Assembly: GCF_019038465.1 (NCBI RefSeq)
Contig: NZ_JAFKRH010000014.1
Location: forward strand, 212,194 to 276,193
Reading direction: 5' to 3'
Length of the DNA: 64,000 nt
Origin: Synechococcus sp. CCY 0621
GTDB taxonomy: Bacteria > Cyanobacteriota > Cyanobacteriia > PCC-6307 > Cyanobiaceae
Positions 10,423 to 19,882 of this stretch are shown here, one piece after another (the stretch's first letter is position 1; each line of letters opens with the position of its first letter). The notes below the pieces were generated by a model that saw only the letters and a list, made by a program, of their open reading frames with translations, ran no database searches and was not told where the DNA came from. The position numbers and the translations under genes were made by a program.

Positions 10423-11217
10423 ATGGGTGATCGTCCGGTGCGGGTAGTGTCTGCCGCCTGCGACGGGGCCTGCAGCGGCAACCCAGGCCCGGGGGGCTGG
10501 GGTGCCCTGCTGCGCTTTGAGAACGGCTCCCGGCGGGAGCTGGGGGGGGCGGCAGCGGCCACCACCAACAACCGCATGGAGCTCACCGCCGCCCTGGCGG
10601 TGCTGGAGGCTCTGCGGGACCTGCCGCGCCATCCCGATCTGGTGCTGCGCACCGATAGCCGCTACCTGATCGATGGTTTCGAGAAGTGGATGGCCGGCTG
10701 GAAGCGCAAAGGCTGGCGGACGGCCTCCGGTGGGGCTGTGCTCAACCGCGATCTCTGGGAACTGCTCGATGCCGCCAGGTTGCCTGGGCTTGCCCTGCGT
10801 CATGTGCGCGGCCACAGCGGCGATCCGGACAACGACCGCTGCGATGCCATTGCCGTTGCCTATTCCCGCGGTCAGACCCCGACCCTGGCGGTGGAAAGCC
10901 GATCCGGCGTCGCGGTTAAAGCGGTGCAGGAAGACGTGCCAGAAGCCGGGGCAGAGGAGGTGGCGGTTCCAGACGTTGTGGATCCGGCCCCCAGCTCGCT
11001 GCAGCAGTTGCTCTCCCGCATGGAGCTGGCCGATCGGCTTGCCGCAGGCGGCTACAGCCTGCGGGCCGTTGAGCTCGCCCGGCTGCTGGAGGTGCCCACC
11101 GCCACCCTGGAGAGGAAGGGCGATCCCTGGCTCTGGCGCGACTGGCTCGTGAGGCCCCTGGGCAACGGGAGCTGGCGCCTGGAGCGCGACACGGGAGGAT
11201 TGGCCAGGCCGCAGTGA
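10423..11217 (+). CDS. rnhA: ribonuclease HI with C-terminal extension
   Basis: A 264-residue endonuclease that cleaves the RNA strand of RNA-DNA hybrids. The RNase H fold fills residues 1 to about 150 with all four acidic residues: [18 protein letters not shown] (Asp), [10 protein letters not shown] (Glu), [15 protein letters not shown] (Asp) and [17 protein letters not shown] (Asp). The last 110 residues are an extra module ([20 protein letters not shown] ... [20 protein letters not shown]) that resembles a small DNA-binding or helical domain and is common in picocyanobacterial homologues. The ATG at 10423 matches the domain start. pyrD follows 10 bases later, so the two probably form an operon. 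Confidence 0.93.
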   Translation: MGDRPVRVVSAACDGACSGNPGPGGWGALLRFENGSRRELGGAAAATTNNRMELTAALAVLEALRDLPRHPDLVLRTDSRYLIDGFEKWMAGWKRKGWRTASGGAVLNRDLWELLDAARLPGLALRHVRGHSGDPDNDRCDAIAVAYSRGQTPTLAVESRSGVAVKAVQEDVPEAGAEEVAVPDVVDPAPSSLQQLLSRMELADRLAAGGYSLRAVELARLLEVPTATLERKGDPWLWRDWLVRPLGNGSWRLERDTGGLARPQ

Positions 11218-11227
11218 GGAGGTAGGA

Positions 11228-12415
11228 ATGGCGCAGGAGCAATCGACCGGCGGCGGCCAGGTGGGAACCGGCGCCCTCTATGCCCGCTTCGTCGAGCCGC
11301 TGCTGCGCCGTGACGACGGTGCCGACGCCGAGCAGCTGAGTCGTCTGACGCTTCTGGCCCTGGGCCAGGCCTCCCTGCGACGCCGCTGGCCCTTGGTCAG
11401 TGGCAGCCTGGCTGGGCTGGGCGCGGAGCTGCAGCGGCGGGATCCGCGCCTGGAGCAGACGCTGTTCGGTTGTCGCTTCGCCAACCCGGTGGGACTGGCC
11501 GCGGGCTTTGATAAGAACGGGGTGGCGGCCGCGATCTGGCATCTGTTCGGTTTCGGCTTCGCCGAGCTGGGCACCATCACCTGGCAGCCCCAGCAGGGAA
11601 ATCCCCGGCCGCGGTTGTTCCGGCTGGCTGAGGAGCGGGCCGCGCTCAACCGCATGGGCTTCAACAACGATGGGGCCAGGGGCGTGCGCCGGACCCTGGA
11701 GCGCCAGGGGCTGCCCCTGCCGGGGCAGCGGCCCGCCGTGCTCGGCATCAACCTCGGCAAATCGAAGGCGGTGTCGCTGGAGATGGCCCCCGACGATTAC
11801 GCCGCTTCCCTGGAGCTGCTGGCACCGCTGGCCGACTACGCGGTGGTCAATGTGAGCTCACCCAACACCCCGGGGCTGCGGGACCTGCAGGAGGAGGCCC
11901 AGCTCAGGCGGCTGGTGGAGCGTCTGCGGCGGCTGCCGGCCTGTCCCCCCCTGCTGGTGAAGATTGCCCCTGATCTCGAAGATGACGCCATCGACACCAT
12001 CGCCCGACTGGCCTACGAAGAGGGCCTGGCTGGCGTGATCGCCGTGAACACGTCGGTCCACCGACTTGGACTCGAAGGGCGCCGTTTGCAAGCCACGGGG
12101 CAGACCCTCGCCGAAGAAGCCGGAGGACTGAGCGGCCGGCCCCTGCGGCGGCGGGCGGTGGAGGTGTTGCGGCGGCTGCGGGCGACGGCAGGTCCTGCGT
12201 TGCCGCTGATCGGCGTGGGCGGCATCGACTCCGCCGAGGCCGCCTGGGAACGGATCAGTGCAGGAGCGTCCCTGATCCAGATCTACACGGGTTGGATTTA
12301 CGAAGGCCCCGCACTTGTGCCATCGATTCTGGAGGGATTGAGCCACCAGCTCGATCGCCATGGCTGCAGGACGCTTTCTGAAGTTGTAGGTTCGGGGATG
12401 CCTTGGCGCTCATAA
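11228..12415 (+). CDS. pyrD: dihydroorotate dehydrogenase (quinone), class 2
   Basis: A 395-residue FMN enzyme that oxidises dihydroorotate to orotate with quinone in pyrimidine synthesis. The N-terminal helical extension of about 60 residues marks the membrane-associated class 2. Signatures: [48 protein letters not shown], the catalytic-Ser segment [25 protein letters not shown], and the FMN-phosphate site [20 protein letters not shown]. Start ATG with a GAGGAGGT-type ribosome site overlapping the rnhA stop. Probably co-transcribed with rnhA. Confidence 0.97.
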   Translation: MAQEQSTGGGQVGTGALYARFVEPLLRRDDGADAEQLSRLTLLALGQASLRRRWPLVSGSLAGLGAELQRRDPRLEQTLFGCRFANPVGLAAGFDKNGVAAAIWHLFGFGFAELGTITWQPQQGNPRPRLFRLAEERAALNRMGFNNDGARGVRRTLERQGLPLPGQRPAVLGINLGKSKAVSLEMAPDDYAASLELLAPLADYAVVNVSSPNTPGLRDLQEEAQLRRLVERLRRLPACPPLLVKIAPDLEDDAIDTIARLAYEEGLAGVIAVNTSVHRLGLEGRRLQATGQTLAEEAGGLSGRPLRRRAVEVLRRLRATAGPALPLIGVGGIDSAEAAWERISAGASLIQIYTGWIYEGPALVPSILEGLSHQLDRHGCRTLSEVVGSGMPWRS

Positions 12416-12448
12416 TTCGGTAACTTTCGCAGGCATCGGATCGGAGTC

Positions 12449-13351
12449 TTGGTTTTTTCTGGCCTGATCGGCTTGAAGGATGATCTGAATGATCGTCTGC
12501 GTCCGATCCGAGCGCAGGTCCTTCCGCGACGGCTGCTGCTGGAGCTGCAGGACGAGGCCTTGATGGGACAGGTTTTGCGGGTCAATGGGCCAGAGCCGGT
12601 GAGCATCGATCTGCCATTGCCTCCGCTCACCTGCCTGGATGGCCAGCCCCTGGAGAAAGAACCCCTTGGTGACCTGATCGGCGATCTGATGGTGCGCGAC
12701 GGTCTGCTGGATGCCGTCGTGCTCGCCTCCCTTCCCGAGGGGGCTGCCGAATGGCGCGTCATCGACTGGCCCCTGGAGGCGATCCCCGACGACCCCATCC
12801 AAGCGTTGCGGACGATCGATCCTCCCCTCAGTCTTGCCGTTCCCCTGTCCGAAGCGACCATCGATCTGCAGCCCCTGCCGGGTGCCAACCCCCGCATGCT
12901 TCTGGCCGTGGCGTCCAGGAAGCTGGTGGACGACTGGATCGAGGTGTTCAACCTGGCCGGAGTTCAGCTTGAGCGGCTGGCCCCGGCCCAGTCCTGTCGC
13001 TTGGCGGCTGTGAATGCGCTGCTGGAGCACGCGGCGGAGGATGTCCTGACGCTGCTGATCCATGCACTGCCTGGGGGAGGGCGGTTGCTGCTTCTGCGTC
13101 GCGCCGAGCCGGTCTTCGATTGGCCCCTGCCCGAGGAGGATGATCAGCTCGTTCGGGAGGTGACCCGCTGCGTGGCCTTCTATCGACGCCGCCATCCTTC
13201 CGTGCATCGGCTCCGGCTGCTGCTCAGCGCGCCGCTGGCCAGCCAGGACCATCTCCAGGACGCGCTTGGGGTACGCGCCGAACTGCTCACCACGCAGCCT
13301 TTTGGATCTCTGGTCCTGCAGGGGTTGGCGATGGTGGAGAGGGTCCGATGA
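12449..13351 (+). CDS. pilM: PilM-like type IV pilus assembly protein (divergent)
   Basis: A protein of about 300 residues in the slot of pilM, directly before pilN, pilO and pilQ. PilM is the cytoplasmic actin-like ring protein that binds the PilN N-terminus. The sequence has scattered actin-fold character (LLDAVVLASLPEG, VAVPLSEA-like strands, LLIHALPGGGRLLLLRRAEP) but no clean ATP-binding signature, so it is divergent. The TTG start at 12449 is uncertain; a second in-frame TTG lies at 12473. Its end overlaps pilN by four bases (ATGA). The call rests largely on operon position. Confidence 0.65.
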   Translation: MVFSGLIGLKDDLNDRLRPIRAQVLPRRLLLELQDEALMGQVLRVNGPEPVSIDLPLPPLTCLDGQPLEKEPLGDLIGDLMVRDGLLDAVVLASLPEGAAEWRVIDWPLEAIPDDPIQALRTIDPPLSLAVPLSEATIDLQPLPGANPRMLLAVASRKLVDDWIEVFNLAGVQLERLAPAQSCRLAAVNALLEHAAEDVLTLLIHALPGGGRLLLLRRAEPVFDWPLPEEDDQLVREVTRCVAFYRRRHPSVHRLRLLLSAPLASQDHLQDALGVRAELLTTQPFGSLVLQGLAMVERVR

Positions 13352-14055
13352 CAGCGCCTCTCGATCTGCTGCGGGAACGGCGCCAGGAGCTCGGCCAGGA
13401 GAGCATGATCACGGCCCTGCTGGATCGGCGTCCGCTGCTGATCAGGGGTGCCCTGATCGGAGCTGCTCTGCTGGTGATGGCGGTGGCTGGCACCGCCCTG
13501 GTGCTCCTCCGCTACATGGTGGTCAAGTCCCAGACCGCCCAGCTCACCCGTTTCGAAGTCGAAGCCACCCAGATGCAGGCCGAGATGGCGGCCAGCAAGG
13601 CAAAGCTTGACCAACTCACCACCACCACCCGCAGCCTGACTGAGGGCCTCACCACGCTGCGCACCTCCTCGGCCCTTCTGGCCGACCTGCAGCTGCGCAT
13701 CCCTGAGGGCCTGCAGCTCCAGAGCGTGGAAGCGGAGGGGCAGAAACTGGTGCTCAAGGGTCAGGCCCTGGATCCCCTGGCCTTTGCCCGCATCAATGCG
13801 CTGCAGCTGGAGCTGGCCCGCTCGCCGCTGCTGGAGGGCAAAGGGGTGACGCTCGTCAAGCTGGAGAGGGTTCCTGCTGCCGCTCCCGTGGCCGGGAAGG
13901 CGGTGCAGGCGGCCCCCTCTGCGGTCCGTTTCGAACTCGTCGCTCCCTTTGCCAGCCTGCCGCCCGCCCGGCAGCTGATGGTGATGCGGCAGCTTGGCTC
14001 GGATGGCATGGTGCGCCGGCTCCAATTGCTCCAGGCGGAGGGCCTGATCCCATGA
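13348..14055 (+). CDS. pilN: PilN-like type IV pilus assembly protein
   Basis: A 235-residue bitopic inner-membrane protein. A short cytoplasmic N-terminus (MTAPLDLLRERRQELGQES, a PilM-binding-like segment) is followed by one membrane helix (about 31-55, LIRGALIGAALLVMAVAGTA), a coiled coil (about 65-115) and a ferredoxin-like periplasmic domain (about 115-175, IPEGLQLQSVEAEGQKLVLK). This is the PilN plan. It overlaps pilM and pilO by four bases each, so translational coupling is likely. Confidence 0.85.
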   Translation: MTAPLDLLRERRQELGQESMITALLDRRPLLIRGALIGAALLVMAVAGTALVLLRYMVVKSQTAQLTRFEVEATQMQAEMAASKAKLDQLTTTTRSLTEGLTTLRTSSALLADLQLRIPEGLQLQSVEAEGQKLVLKGQALDPLAFARINALQLELARSPLLEGKGVTLVKLERVPAAAPVAGKAVQAAPSAVRFELVAPFASLPPARQLMVMRQLGSDGMVRRLQLLQAEGLIP

Positions 14056-14849
14056 CGAATCTTCAGCAAGGCTCTGCCAGGCTTCCGGTTGCCAGTCTGC
14101 GCCTGATCTGGCTGCTCCTGCCGGCGGGTGTGCTTGGCGGGCTGGGCCTGTTGGTGGTTCTCGCCGGCCTTCTGCCCCTCTGGGCCACGCTCCAGCGGGA
14201 CAGCCAGCGCCTCCAGGAGCTGGAGCAACTGCGTGATCAGGTGACCCTGATGCGGGGGCAGCTGGTCGCCACCCAAGAGAACACCGAGGCGGCCTTGGTC
14301 AGCAAGTCCAAGATCGAACGGCTGATCACGGGCAACGGCGACCTCTCCACCTTCCTGGCCATGCTTGATCGGGAAGCCGACAATTCCGGCGTGCAGCTGA
14401 CGCTTTACGAGCCCACCCAGGCCGTGCCCCCGGCCACGACACCGCCCGCCGCTGGCGCCCCTGCAGCCCCGGCCACCCCACCCGCAGGAGCAGCAGCCCC
14501 AGCCGCAGGCACCCCTGCCGCCCCAACCGATCCCCTGGCCTTGCAGGGTCTGTCCCAACGCACGCTGCTGGTGTCGGCGCGAGGGTCATTCCCTTCGCTG
14601 CTGGCCTTCCTGCGTCGTCTGGAGGCCCTCAACGTCCTCGTGGTGCAAAGCGATCTCAATCTCACCCTTTCCGATGACAAGCCTGCCAACGGCAAACCTC
14701 CCAACCCCACAACGGAGGTGGTGATGAAGCTCACCCTGGGTCTCTACAGCCGATCCCCGGCACCTTCGGCACCACCAGCGGCGGCACCTTCGGCTGCCCC
14801 AGCGGCTGCCCCAGCCCCGGCTCCAGCACCTCCTGCAACTTCCAACTGA
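14052..14849 (+). CDS. pilO: PilO-like type IV pilus assembly protein
   Basis: A 265-residue inner-membrane alignment-complex protein, partner of PilN. One membrane helix (about 17-45, LIWLLLPAGVLGGLGLLVVL), a coiled coil (WATLQRDSQRLQELEQLRDQ) and a periplasmic domain. The periplasmic domain is interrupted by a Pro/Ala/Thr-rich segment of about 45 residues (roughly 120-165), and the protein ends in a second Ala/Pro-rich tail of about 30 residues; both may be flexible spacers. The ATG overlaps the pilN stop. Confidence 0.83.
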   Translation: MTNLQQGSARLPVASLRLIWLLLPAGVLGGLGLLVVLAGLLPLWATLQRDSQRLQELEQLRDQVTLMRGQLVATQENTEAALVSKSKIERLITGNGDLSTFLAMLDREADNSGVQLTLYEPTQAVPPATTPPAAGAPAAPATPPAGAAAPAAGTPAAPTDPLALQGLSQRTLLVSARGSFPSLLAFLRRLEALNVLVVQSDLNLTLSDDKPANGKPPNPTTEVVMKLTLGLYSRSPAPSAPPAAAPSAAPAAAPAPAPAPPATSN

Positions 14850-14851
14850 TC

Positions 14852-17183
14852 ATGCCGATGCAACGGGATCTGGAAACTGGCCGTTTCTCACAATCGCCGA
14901 TACCATTCGACCGATTCGGAGAGCGACGGAACGTGGCAAAACGTCAGTGGCGGCACGTTCTTACGGCATCGGTTGGTTTCGTGGTTCTGCAGCAGGGGGC
15001 AGGTCTTTCCGCTGGTGCCGCAGCCGCTGTGGCACCCGCAGCAGACGGAACGGCCGTCGCCCGTCTCTCCGACATCGCCCAGGCCGGCGGCTCTCTCGAC
15101 ATCAAGTTGCGGCGCTTGCCTGATTCCGTGGAGGTGGTGATCGAAGGGACCGGCCCTTCTCCTGTTCTCCAGCAGACCACCCAGGGAGCCACCTGGCTGG
15201 GCCGTTTGCAGACGGCCGTGCCGATGGCCCTGCGTCGCGGCCCTGTGCAGCTCTCCCTGCCCGAGGCCGGGCTCCAGAGCATCAGCTTCCAGGGTTCGGG
15301 CAATCTCTTCGAGCTGAAGATCTCCCCCACACCCGGCTTTCCCGTGGGGCGGCCCGTTGTCAGTGCCGACGGCCGCAGCCTGATCCTCACCTTCAACGCG
15401 CCGGCCCAGAGCACCCTCCAGACCCTGACCCCCAACGTCAACACCCCTGGCAGGGTTCCCCAGCCCGGTTTCATCCCCCCCCTCCAGCCGCGCGCCGTGG
15501 CCCCGCCGCTGGGCGACATGGCTGTGGGGACCATGACCATCAGCAATCCCAGTTATGTGAGCGTCAGCGGGCCACCGGTCACCATGACCCTGCGCAACGC
15601 CCCGGCCAAGGATGTGCTGATGGCCCTCAGCCAGCTCGGTGGCTACGGGTTCGTCTACGTCGATGAATCCAGCGCTCCCGGCGCATCCTCTGCCCCAGCT
15701 GCGGGAATGCGACCCATCTCGATCTCCTTCCGTCGTGAAAGCTATGGCCGGGCGATCAACTCGGCCCTGCTGGCCGCCGGATTGCAGGGCAAGCGTGACG
15801 GCAACACGATCTTCGCCGGCCCCAGGGTGCTGTCCAAGAGCTTCGGCGCCCAGCTCTCCAAGGTGTACCGGTTGAACCAGGTGCCGGCCAACTCCGCCGC
15901 CGACTATCTGGCCAACCTGGGGGCCCAGGTCACCAAGACCAACACCATCTCCACGGCCGTCTCTGAGGGCGTCGCCGCCACGGCCGCTCCAGTCGGCAGC
16001 CCCACGTCCTCCACGACCACCTCCAGCACGACCACCAGCGTGGAGTCCTACGGGGCCGCAACCGGTCCGCTGGTTGGCCTGCAAGCCACTACCGACACTC
16101 GGCTTTCCACCATCACCTTGGTTGGTGCGCCACGGCTGGTGACCATCGCTGAGCAGTATCTCAAGCAATTGGATCTGCGCCAGAGGCAGGTGGCCCTCTC
16201 GGTGAAGATTCTGGATGTGAATCTAGAGAATGACTTTGAGGTGGCCAATAGTTTCGCCTTCCGGTGGGGCAATAACTTTATCGTCAATGATAATGGTTCG
16301 CTGGCTGCAAACTTTGGATCCCTCCTTGGTGGTAGTTCGCCGAATGTCGGGAATCAGGTTCCTGCAGTGATCCCATTTCAGGGGTTTAATGGGACCCCCA
16401 ACCCTGGTGTGAATTATCCGATTAATAACTTCTTTGACTTTGTCCAGGCTCAGATCCTTTCTCGCAATAGTAAGCTTCTTGCCAGTCCTACGCTTATTCT
16501 GCAAGAGAATCCCTCGGTTCTTCGAGAGGCTGGTACTGGATCGACCAGCTCCGCCAGCGGTGACTCTGGGGCTACTGGGGGCCTGGATCAATACACGATT
16601 GACTCACCTATTGGTCGAAGAAGGGCGAATGAGGCCGTGGTGCGTGTGGGCACCAATGTCATTACGGAATTTGAGACCAATTCATCTGCCGGTACTGGGG
16701 CGACGAGCAATGTCATCACCTGTACGCCAACCTTGTCCACGGCCGGTTTGGTGTTGGGCGCGCGAGTCGAAAAGATTGATGACAATGGATTTGTTACATT
16801 TACGCTGTCCCCCCAGTATATCTGCAGTCACTGATCGCCTGCCTGTAACGGGCTGCGGCGACATTGAGATTTTAAGTATCCGACGCCTTGATACTGGATC
16901 CCTGCGGGTTAGGGACGGTCAAACCCTGATCCTCACCGGGGTGATTTCCGATTTCGACCGGTCCGTGGTCACCAAATGGCCGATTCTGGGAGATATTCCC
17001 CTGATTGGTCAGTTCTTCCGTGCCACGAACAACAGTCGTGAGAAACGCGAACTGGTGATCATGGTGACACCGCGCATCATCAACGACACCGAGGGTGGCA
17101 CCTACGGCTATGGCTACCAGCCATCAACGCCGGCCTCCCGTGCCTTCCTCGGTGGTGGCCCCCAGCCCTCCATGGCTCCCTGA
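14852..17183 (+). pseudogene. pilQ: type IV pilus secretin PilQ, frameshifted in a C6 run
   Basis: The outer-membrane secretin through which the pilus fibre exits. Signal/anchor (about 32-60), AMIN-like domain (about 75-190), secretin N domains (VTMTLRNAPAKDVLMALSQL) and the start of the secretin barrel read in one frame up to GFVTFTLSP, then hit a TGA at 16832-16834. The rest (SISAVTDRLPVTGCGDIEIL, VRDGQTLILTGVISD, KWPILGDIPLIGQFF, REKRELVIMVTPRII) continues in the next frame to 17183. Removing one C from the run at 16809-16814 restores a single frame of about 776 codons. Either the assembly has an error, or the gene is broken or phase-variable. Bases 16200-16920 are much poorer in GC than the flanks. 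The stop overlaps nothing; a converging gene starts 16 bases later. Confidence 0.88.
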
Positions 17184-17199
17184 CCAGGAAAGCCCCTGA

Positions 17200-18027
17200 T
17201 CAGAAGGCGAGGGGCAGCAGGAATTTCATGGCCAATGGAGCGATGGTCGAGGCAAACCCGGCGGCGCCGCTGAGCAATTGTCCTCCCATTCCGCTTTCCT
17301 GCTTCGCTTTCTTTCCAGGCTTTGTGAGGCTGGCAGCGACCTCAGTCAGTTGCTTCGCCTGTGCCTCCTCACCGGCCTGGCCGTAAAGGACAGCCGCGTA
17401 GTTGATGTCCTGGGCGGCCAGATCCGTCTTGCCTTGCTCCGTGCGGCTCAGGCCCCGGGCCACCCAGCTGATGGCCGCTTCCGGCTGCAGCCGGATCGCC
17501 TCGGAAAACAGTTGCTCCGCCTGGGGATGGCGGCCCTCCAGGGCGGCGGTGACGCCGGCGTTGTGCAGCTCGGGATAGCTCAACACCGCAGGTCCCACAC
17601 CCCGGGCGTCCTGCCAGTGGCTGCGGGCGAGACCGCCGGGATCGAGCTGGGCGCCGCTCAGATCGCTCTGGCGCAGGTCGGTGCCCTCCAGATTGGCCCC
17701 CCGCAGATCGGCACCCCGCAGGGAGGCTCCCTGGAGACTGGTGAAGCGCAAGTCGGCCCCTTCCAGGCGGGCCCCATCCAGCCGTGCCTGGCCCAGGTTG
17801 GCGCGCTGGAGCTTGGCGCCCCGCAGATCCGCATCCCGCAGGTCGGCATGGACCAGGTCGGCGTCCTGGAGTTTGCAGCGGGGGCAGTTGCGCTGATTCA
17901 GCAGACGGATCAGATCGCCATCACTGCTCGCACGCACGGCCACGGGCATCAGCAGGGCCAGAGACGCCGAGCTTGCGAACAGCAGGGCCCGGATGTGGCT
18001 CCGGGCGAACCCGTGCACGCTGGTCAT
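17200..18027 (-). CDS. pentapeptide-repeat plus TPR secreted protein
   Basis: A 275-residue protein with a signal peptide (about 10-32, HIRALLFASSASLALLMPVA) and a short segment with a CPRC pair. Some 13 pentapeptide units of the A(D/N)Lxx type follow (about 50-130: ADLVHADLRDADLRGAKLQR and onward), forming a right-handed beta helix. A TPR-like helical region (about 155-230, AALEGRHPQAEQLFSEAIRL) and a hydrophobic C-terminus (GAAGFASTIAPLAMKFLLPL) complete it. This combination is common in cyanobacterial thylakoid-lumen or periplasmic proteins of unknown role. It is the last gene of a minus-strand run with the TgpA trio, 10 bases downstream. Confidence 0.82.
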   Translation of the reverse strand: MTSVHGFARSHIRALLFASSASLALLMPVAVRASSDGDLIRLLNQRNCPRCKLQDADLVHADLRDADLRGAKLQRANLGQARLDGARLEGADLRFTSLQGASLRGADLRGANLEGTDLRQSDLSGAQLDPGGLARSHWQDARGVGPAVLSYPELHNAGVTAALEGRHPQAEQLFSEAIRLQPEAAISWVARGLSRTEQGKTDLAAQDINYAAVLYGQAGEEAQAKQLTEVAASLTKPGKKAKQESGMGGQLLSGAAGFASTIAPLAMKFLLPLAF

Positions 18028-18037
18028 GGTCGCCCGT

Positions 18038-19882
18038 TCAGCGGTCCCCCCGTTGTACCGCTTCCTCAGGCATGTTGCCGGCCCGCAGGGAACGGCGCAG
18101 GGTCCGTCCCAGCCGTTGGGTCTCGCGCCATCCCGTCCGGCTGGGGGTGCTGGCGAAGCGCTGCCGCTGGTAGTGCCCGACGTAGGCGTTGAGGGGAGCG
18201 CTCAGGACGGGCCATCGCTGCGTCAGCCGCTGGGCGAAGACGGCAAGGGTTTCCCCCGCCTGGGGCGCCATGCCGTGCCTGGCGAAGGCCCTCAGGGTGT
18301 GCTCCAGCTCCAGGCGCAGAGGATCACCCCGGCGGCGGCGGCCCAGCCAGCCCAGCCCCCCCAGGCTGGCGGCCAGGCTGATGGCCACCGCCAGCAACAC
18401 CACCAGCCCCAGCAGGTGGCGCTGGTCACCCAGCAGCCGACGCACCAGGGCCTGCTGCTGCTCGCTGTCGTACCCCAGCCACCAACGGGCCCAGGCGATG
18501 TCGAGGCTCCACCATTGCTGCTGGAGCCAGTCCCAGGGGGTGGCGCTGCCGGGTGTGTCGCCGCTGGTCACGGCGCGCGCCATGGGGTCCCCAGCGGCCC
18601 AGGCGGTGGGATCGACCCGCTGCCAGCCTTCCCCCTGCAGCCACACCTCGCTCCAGGCATGGGCATCGGCCTGGCGCAGGTCCACGTAGCCGTTGCCCCC
18701 CACCGGTTGGACCCACTGGCCACCCCGGTAGCCGCTCACCACCCGGGCCGGCACCCCGGCCGCTCGCATCAGGGTGGTGAAGGCGCTGGCGTAGTGGCCG
18801 CAGAAGCCGAGCCTGGACTCGAACAGGAAGTGGTCGAGGGGCGCCTGGCTGGGCAGGGCCCCGGGCTCGAGCGTGTAACGGAATGGCTGACTGCGGAACC
18901 AGCTCCCGGCGGCGTTCAGCCGTTCCCGGTCGCTGCCCAGGCGTTCCCATGAGGCGGCCAGCGCTTCCAGCTGGGGGTTGTCGCCCCGGGGCAGGACCAG
19001 ATCGATGGGCCCGGGTGGTTCGGTGCGCCAGTCAGCCTGATCCGCCGTCCGGGTGAGGGCGTAGACGCGCCGCTGGCTGCCCGGTGCCCGGTTCAGCAGT
19101 TCGCCGCTGCGTTGCAGGGTCAGGTCGGCCGAGAGCGGCCGTCCGGCGCCGCTCCAGGGGACCGCGGACAGGCCGCTGGGTTCAACCAGCCACAGCTGAA
19201 GGCCTTCCCCCGGGGCAGCGGGCGGCGGCGCCGGCGGGGCGGGCTGGCCGGCCGCAGGCCTGGGGAACGGCGGGGCGCTGCTGCGCCAGCGGCGGCCATC
19301 AAAGCGGTCATGCACCAAAACCCGCCAGTAACGCTGCTCCAGGGGGGGTGGCCCGCCACCGAGGGGGAAGGCGACGCGGGCGGCGGCCTGGCGGCTGACG
19401 GCGAGCCTGGCGATGGAGCCCGGCTCCATGCTGTCGCTCAGGCCGGTCATCGCCCCCATGCCCTGGCCCGTGCCGAAGTTGCTGAAGGGCATCAGCCGGG
19501 GTAGCAGCAGGAACAGCACCAGGGCGATCGGCAGCGCCGCCAGCAGCACCTGCAGGCTGCGGCGCATCAGGGCTTTCCAGTCGGGCCCCGCCCCCAGTTC
19601 CAGGGCCAGCAGCCCGGCCAGGGCCATCAGGATGGCCAGGCCCTGCAGCAGGCTCGGTGCCAGTTCGGGGCGCAGGGCCGCCAGCAGACCGGCGCAGACC
19701 AGCTGCAGCAGCGCCACCACCCGGCGTTCCTCGAGGCTGCGGGCCTCGCGCAGCTTCAGGGCCGTCAGCACCGCCAGACCGAAGGCCAGCAGGCTCAGGG
19801 ACAGGGCCGGCGAGAGGCCCAGCAGCCCCACCGCCAGCAACCCCATGGTCAGCCACTGCAGGGGGGCGGCGGCGCGGCTCAT
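18038..19882 (-). CDS. TgpA-type transmembrane transglutaminase-like protein
   Basis: A 614-residue membrane protein. Several N-terminal membrane helices (about 5-145, including LLQGLAILMALAGLLALELG and VLLAALPIALVLFLLLPRL) precede a periplasmic DUF3488-like region and a transglutaminase core. The core's Cys-His-Asp triad is visible as RLGFCGHYASAF, QADAHAWSEVWL and RVDPTAW. A further helix (LLGLVVLLAVAISLAASLGG) and a cytoplasmic DUF4129-like tail follow. Such proteins occur with MoxR and DUF58 genes and are thought to act on envelope proteins; the substrate is unknown. ATG at 19882 overlaps the DUF58 stop (ATGA). Confidence 0.88.
   Translation of the reverse strand: MSRAAAPLQWLTMGLLAVGLLGLSPALSLSLLAFGLAVLTALKLREARSLEERRVVALLQLVCAGLLAALRPELAPSLLQGLAILMALAGLLALELGAGPDWKALMRRSLQVLLAALPIALVLFLLLPRLMPFSNFGTGQGMGAMTGLSDSMEPGSIARLAVSRQAAARVAFPLGGGPPPLEQRYWRVLVHDRFDGRRWRSSAPPFPRPAAGQPAPPAPPPAAPGEGLQLWLVEPSGLSAVPWSGAGRPLSADLTLQRSGELLNRAPGSQRRVYALTRTADQADWRTEPPGPIDLVLPRGDNPQLEALAASWERLGSDRERLNAAGSWFRSQPFRYTLEPGALPSQAPLDHFLFESRLGFCGHYASAFTTLMRAAGVPARVVSGYRGGQWVQPVGGNGYVDLRQADAHAWSEVWLQGEGWQRVDPTAWAAGDPMARAVTSGDTPGSATPWDWLQQQWWSLDIAWARWWLGYDSEQQQALVRRLLGDQRHLLGLVVLLAVAISLAASLGGLGWLGRRRRGDPLRLELEHTLRAFARHGMAPQAGETLAVFAQRLTQRWPVLSAPLNAYVGHYQRQRFASTPSRTGWRETQRLGRTLRRSLRAGNMPEEAVQRGDR

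Noticed and set aside
14888..16168. A 426-codon minus-strand frame opposite pilQ
   Set aside because: It stops where the GC content drops in pilQ, as expected for an open frame caused only by base composition.
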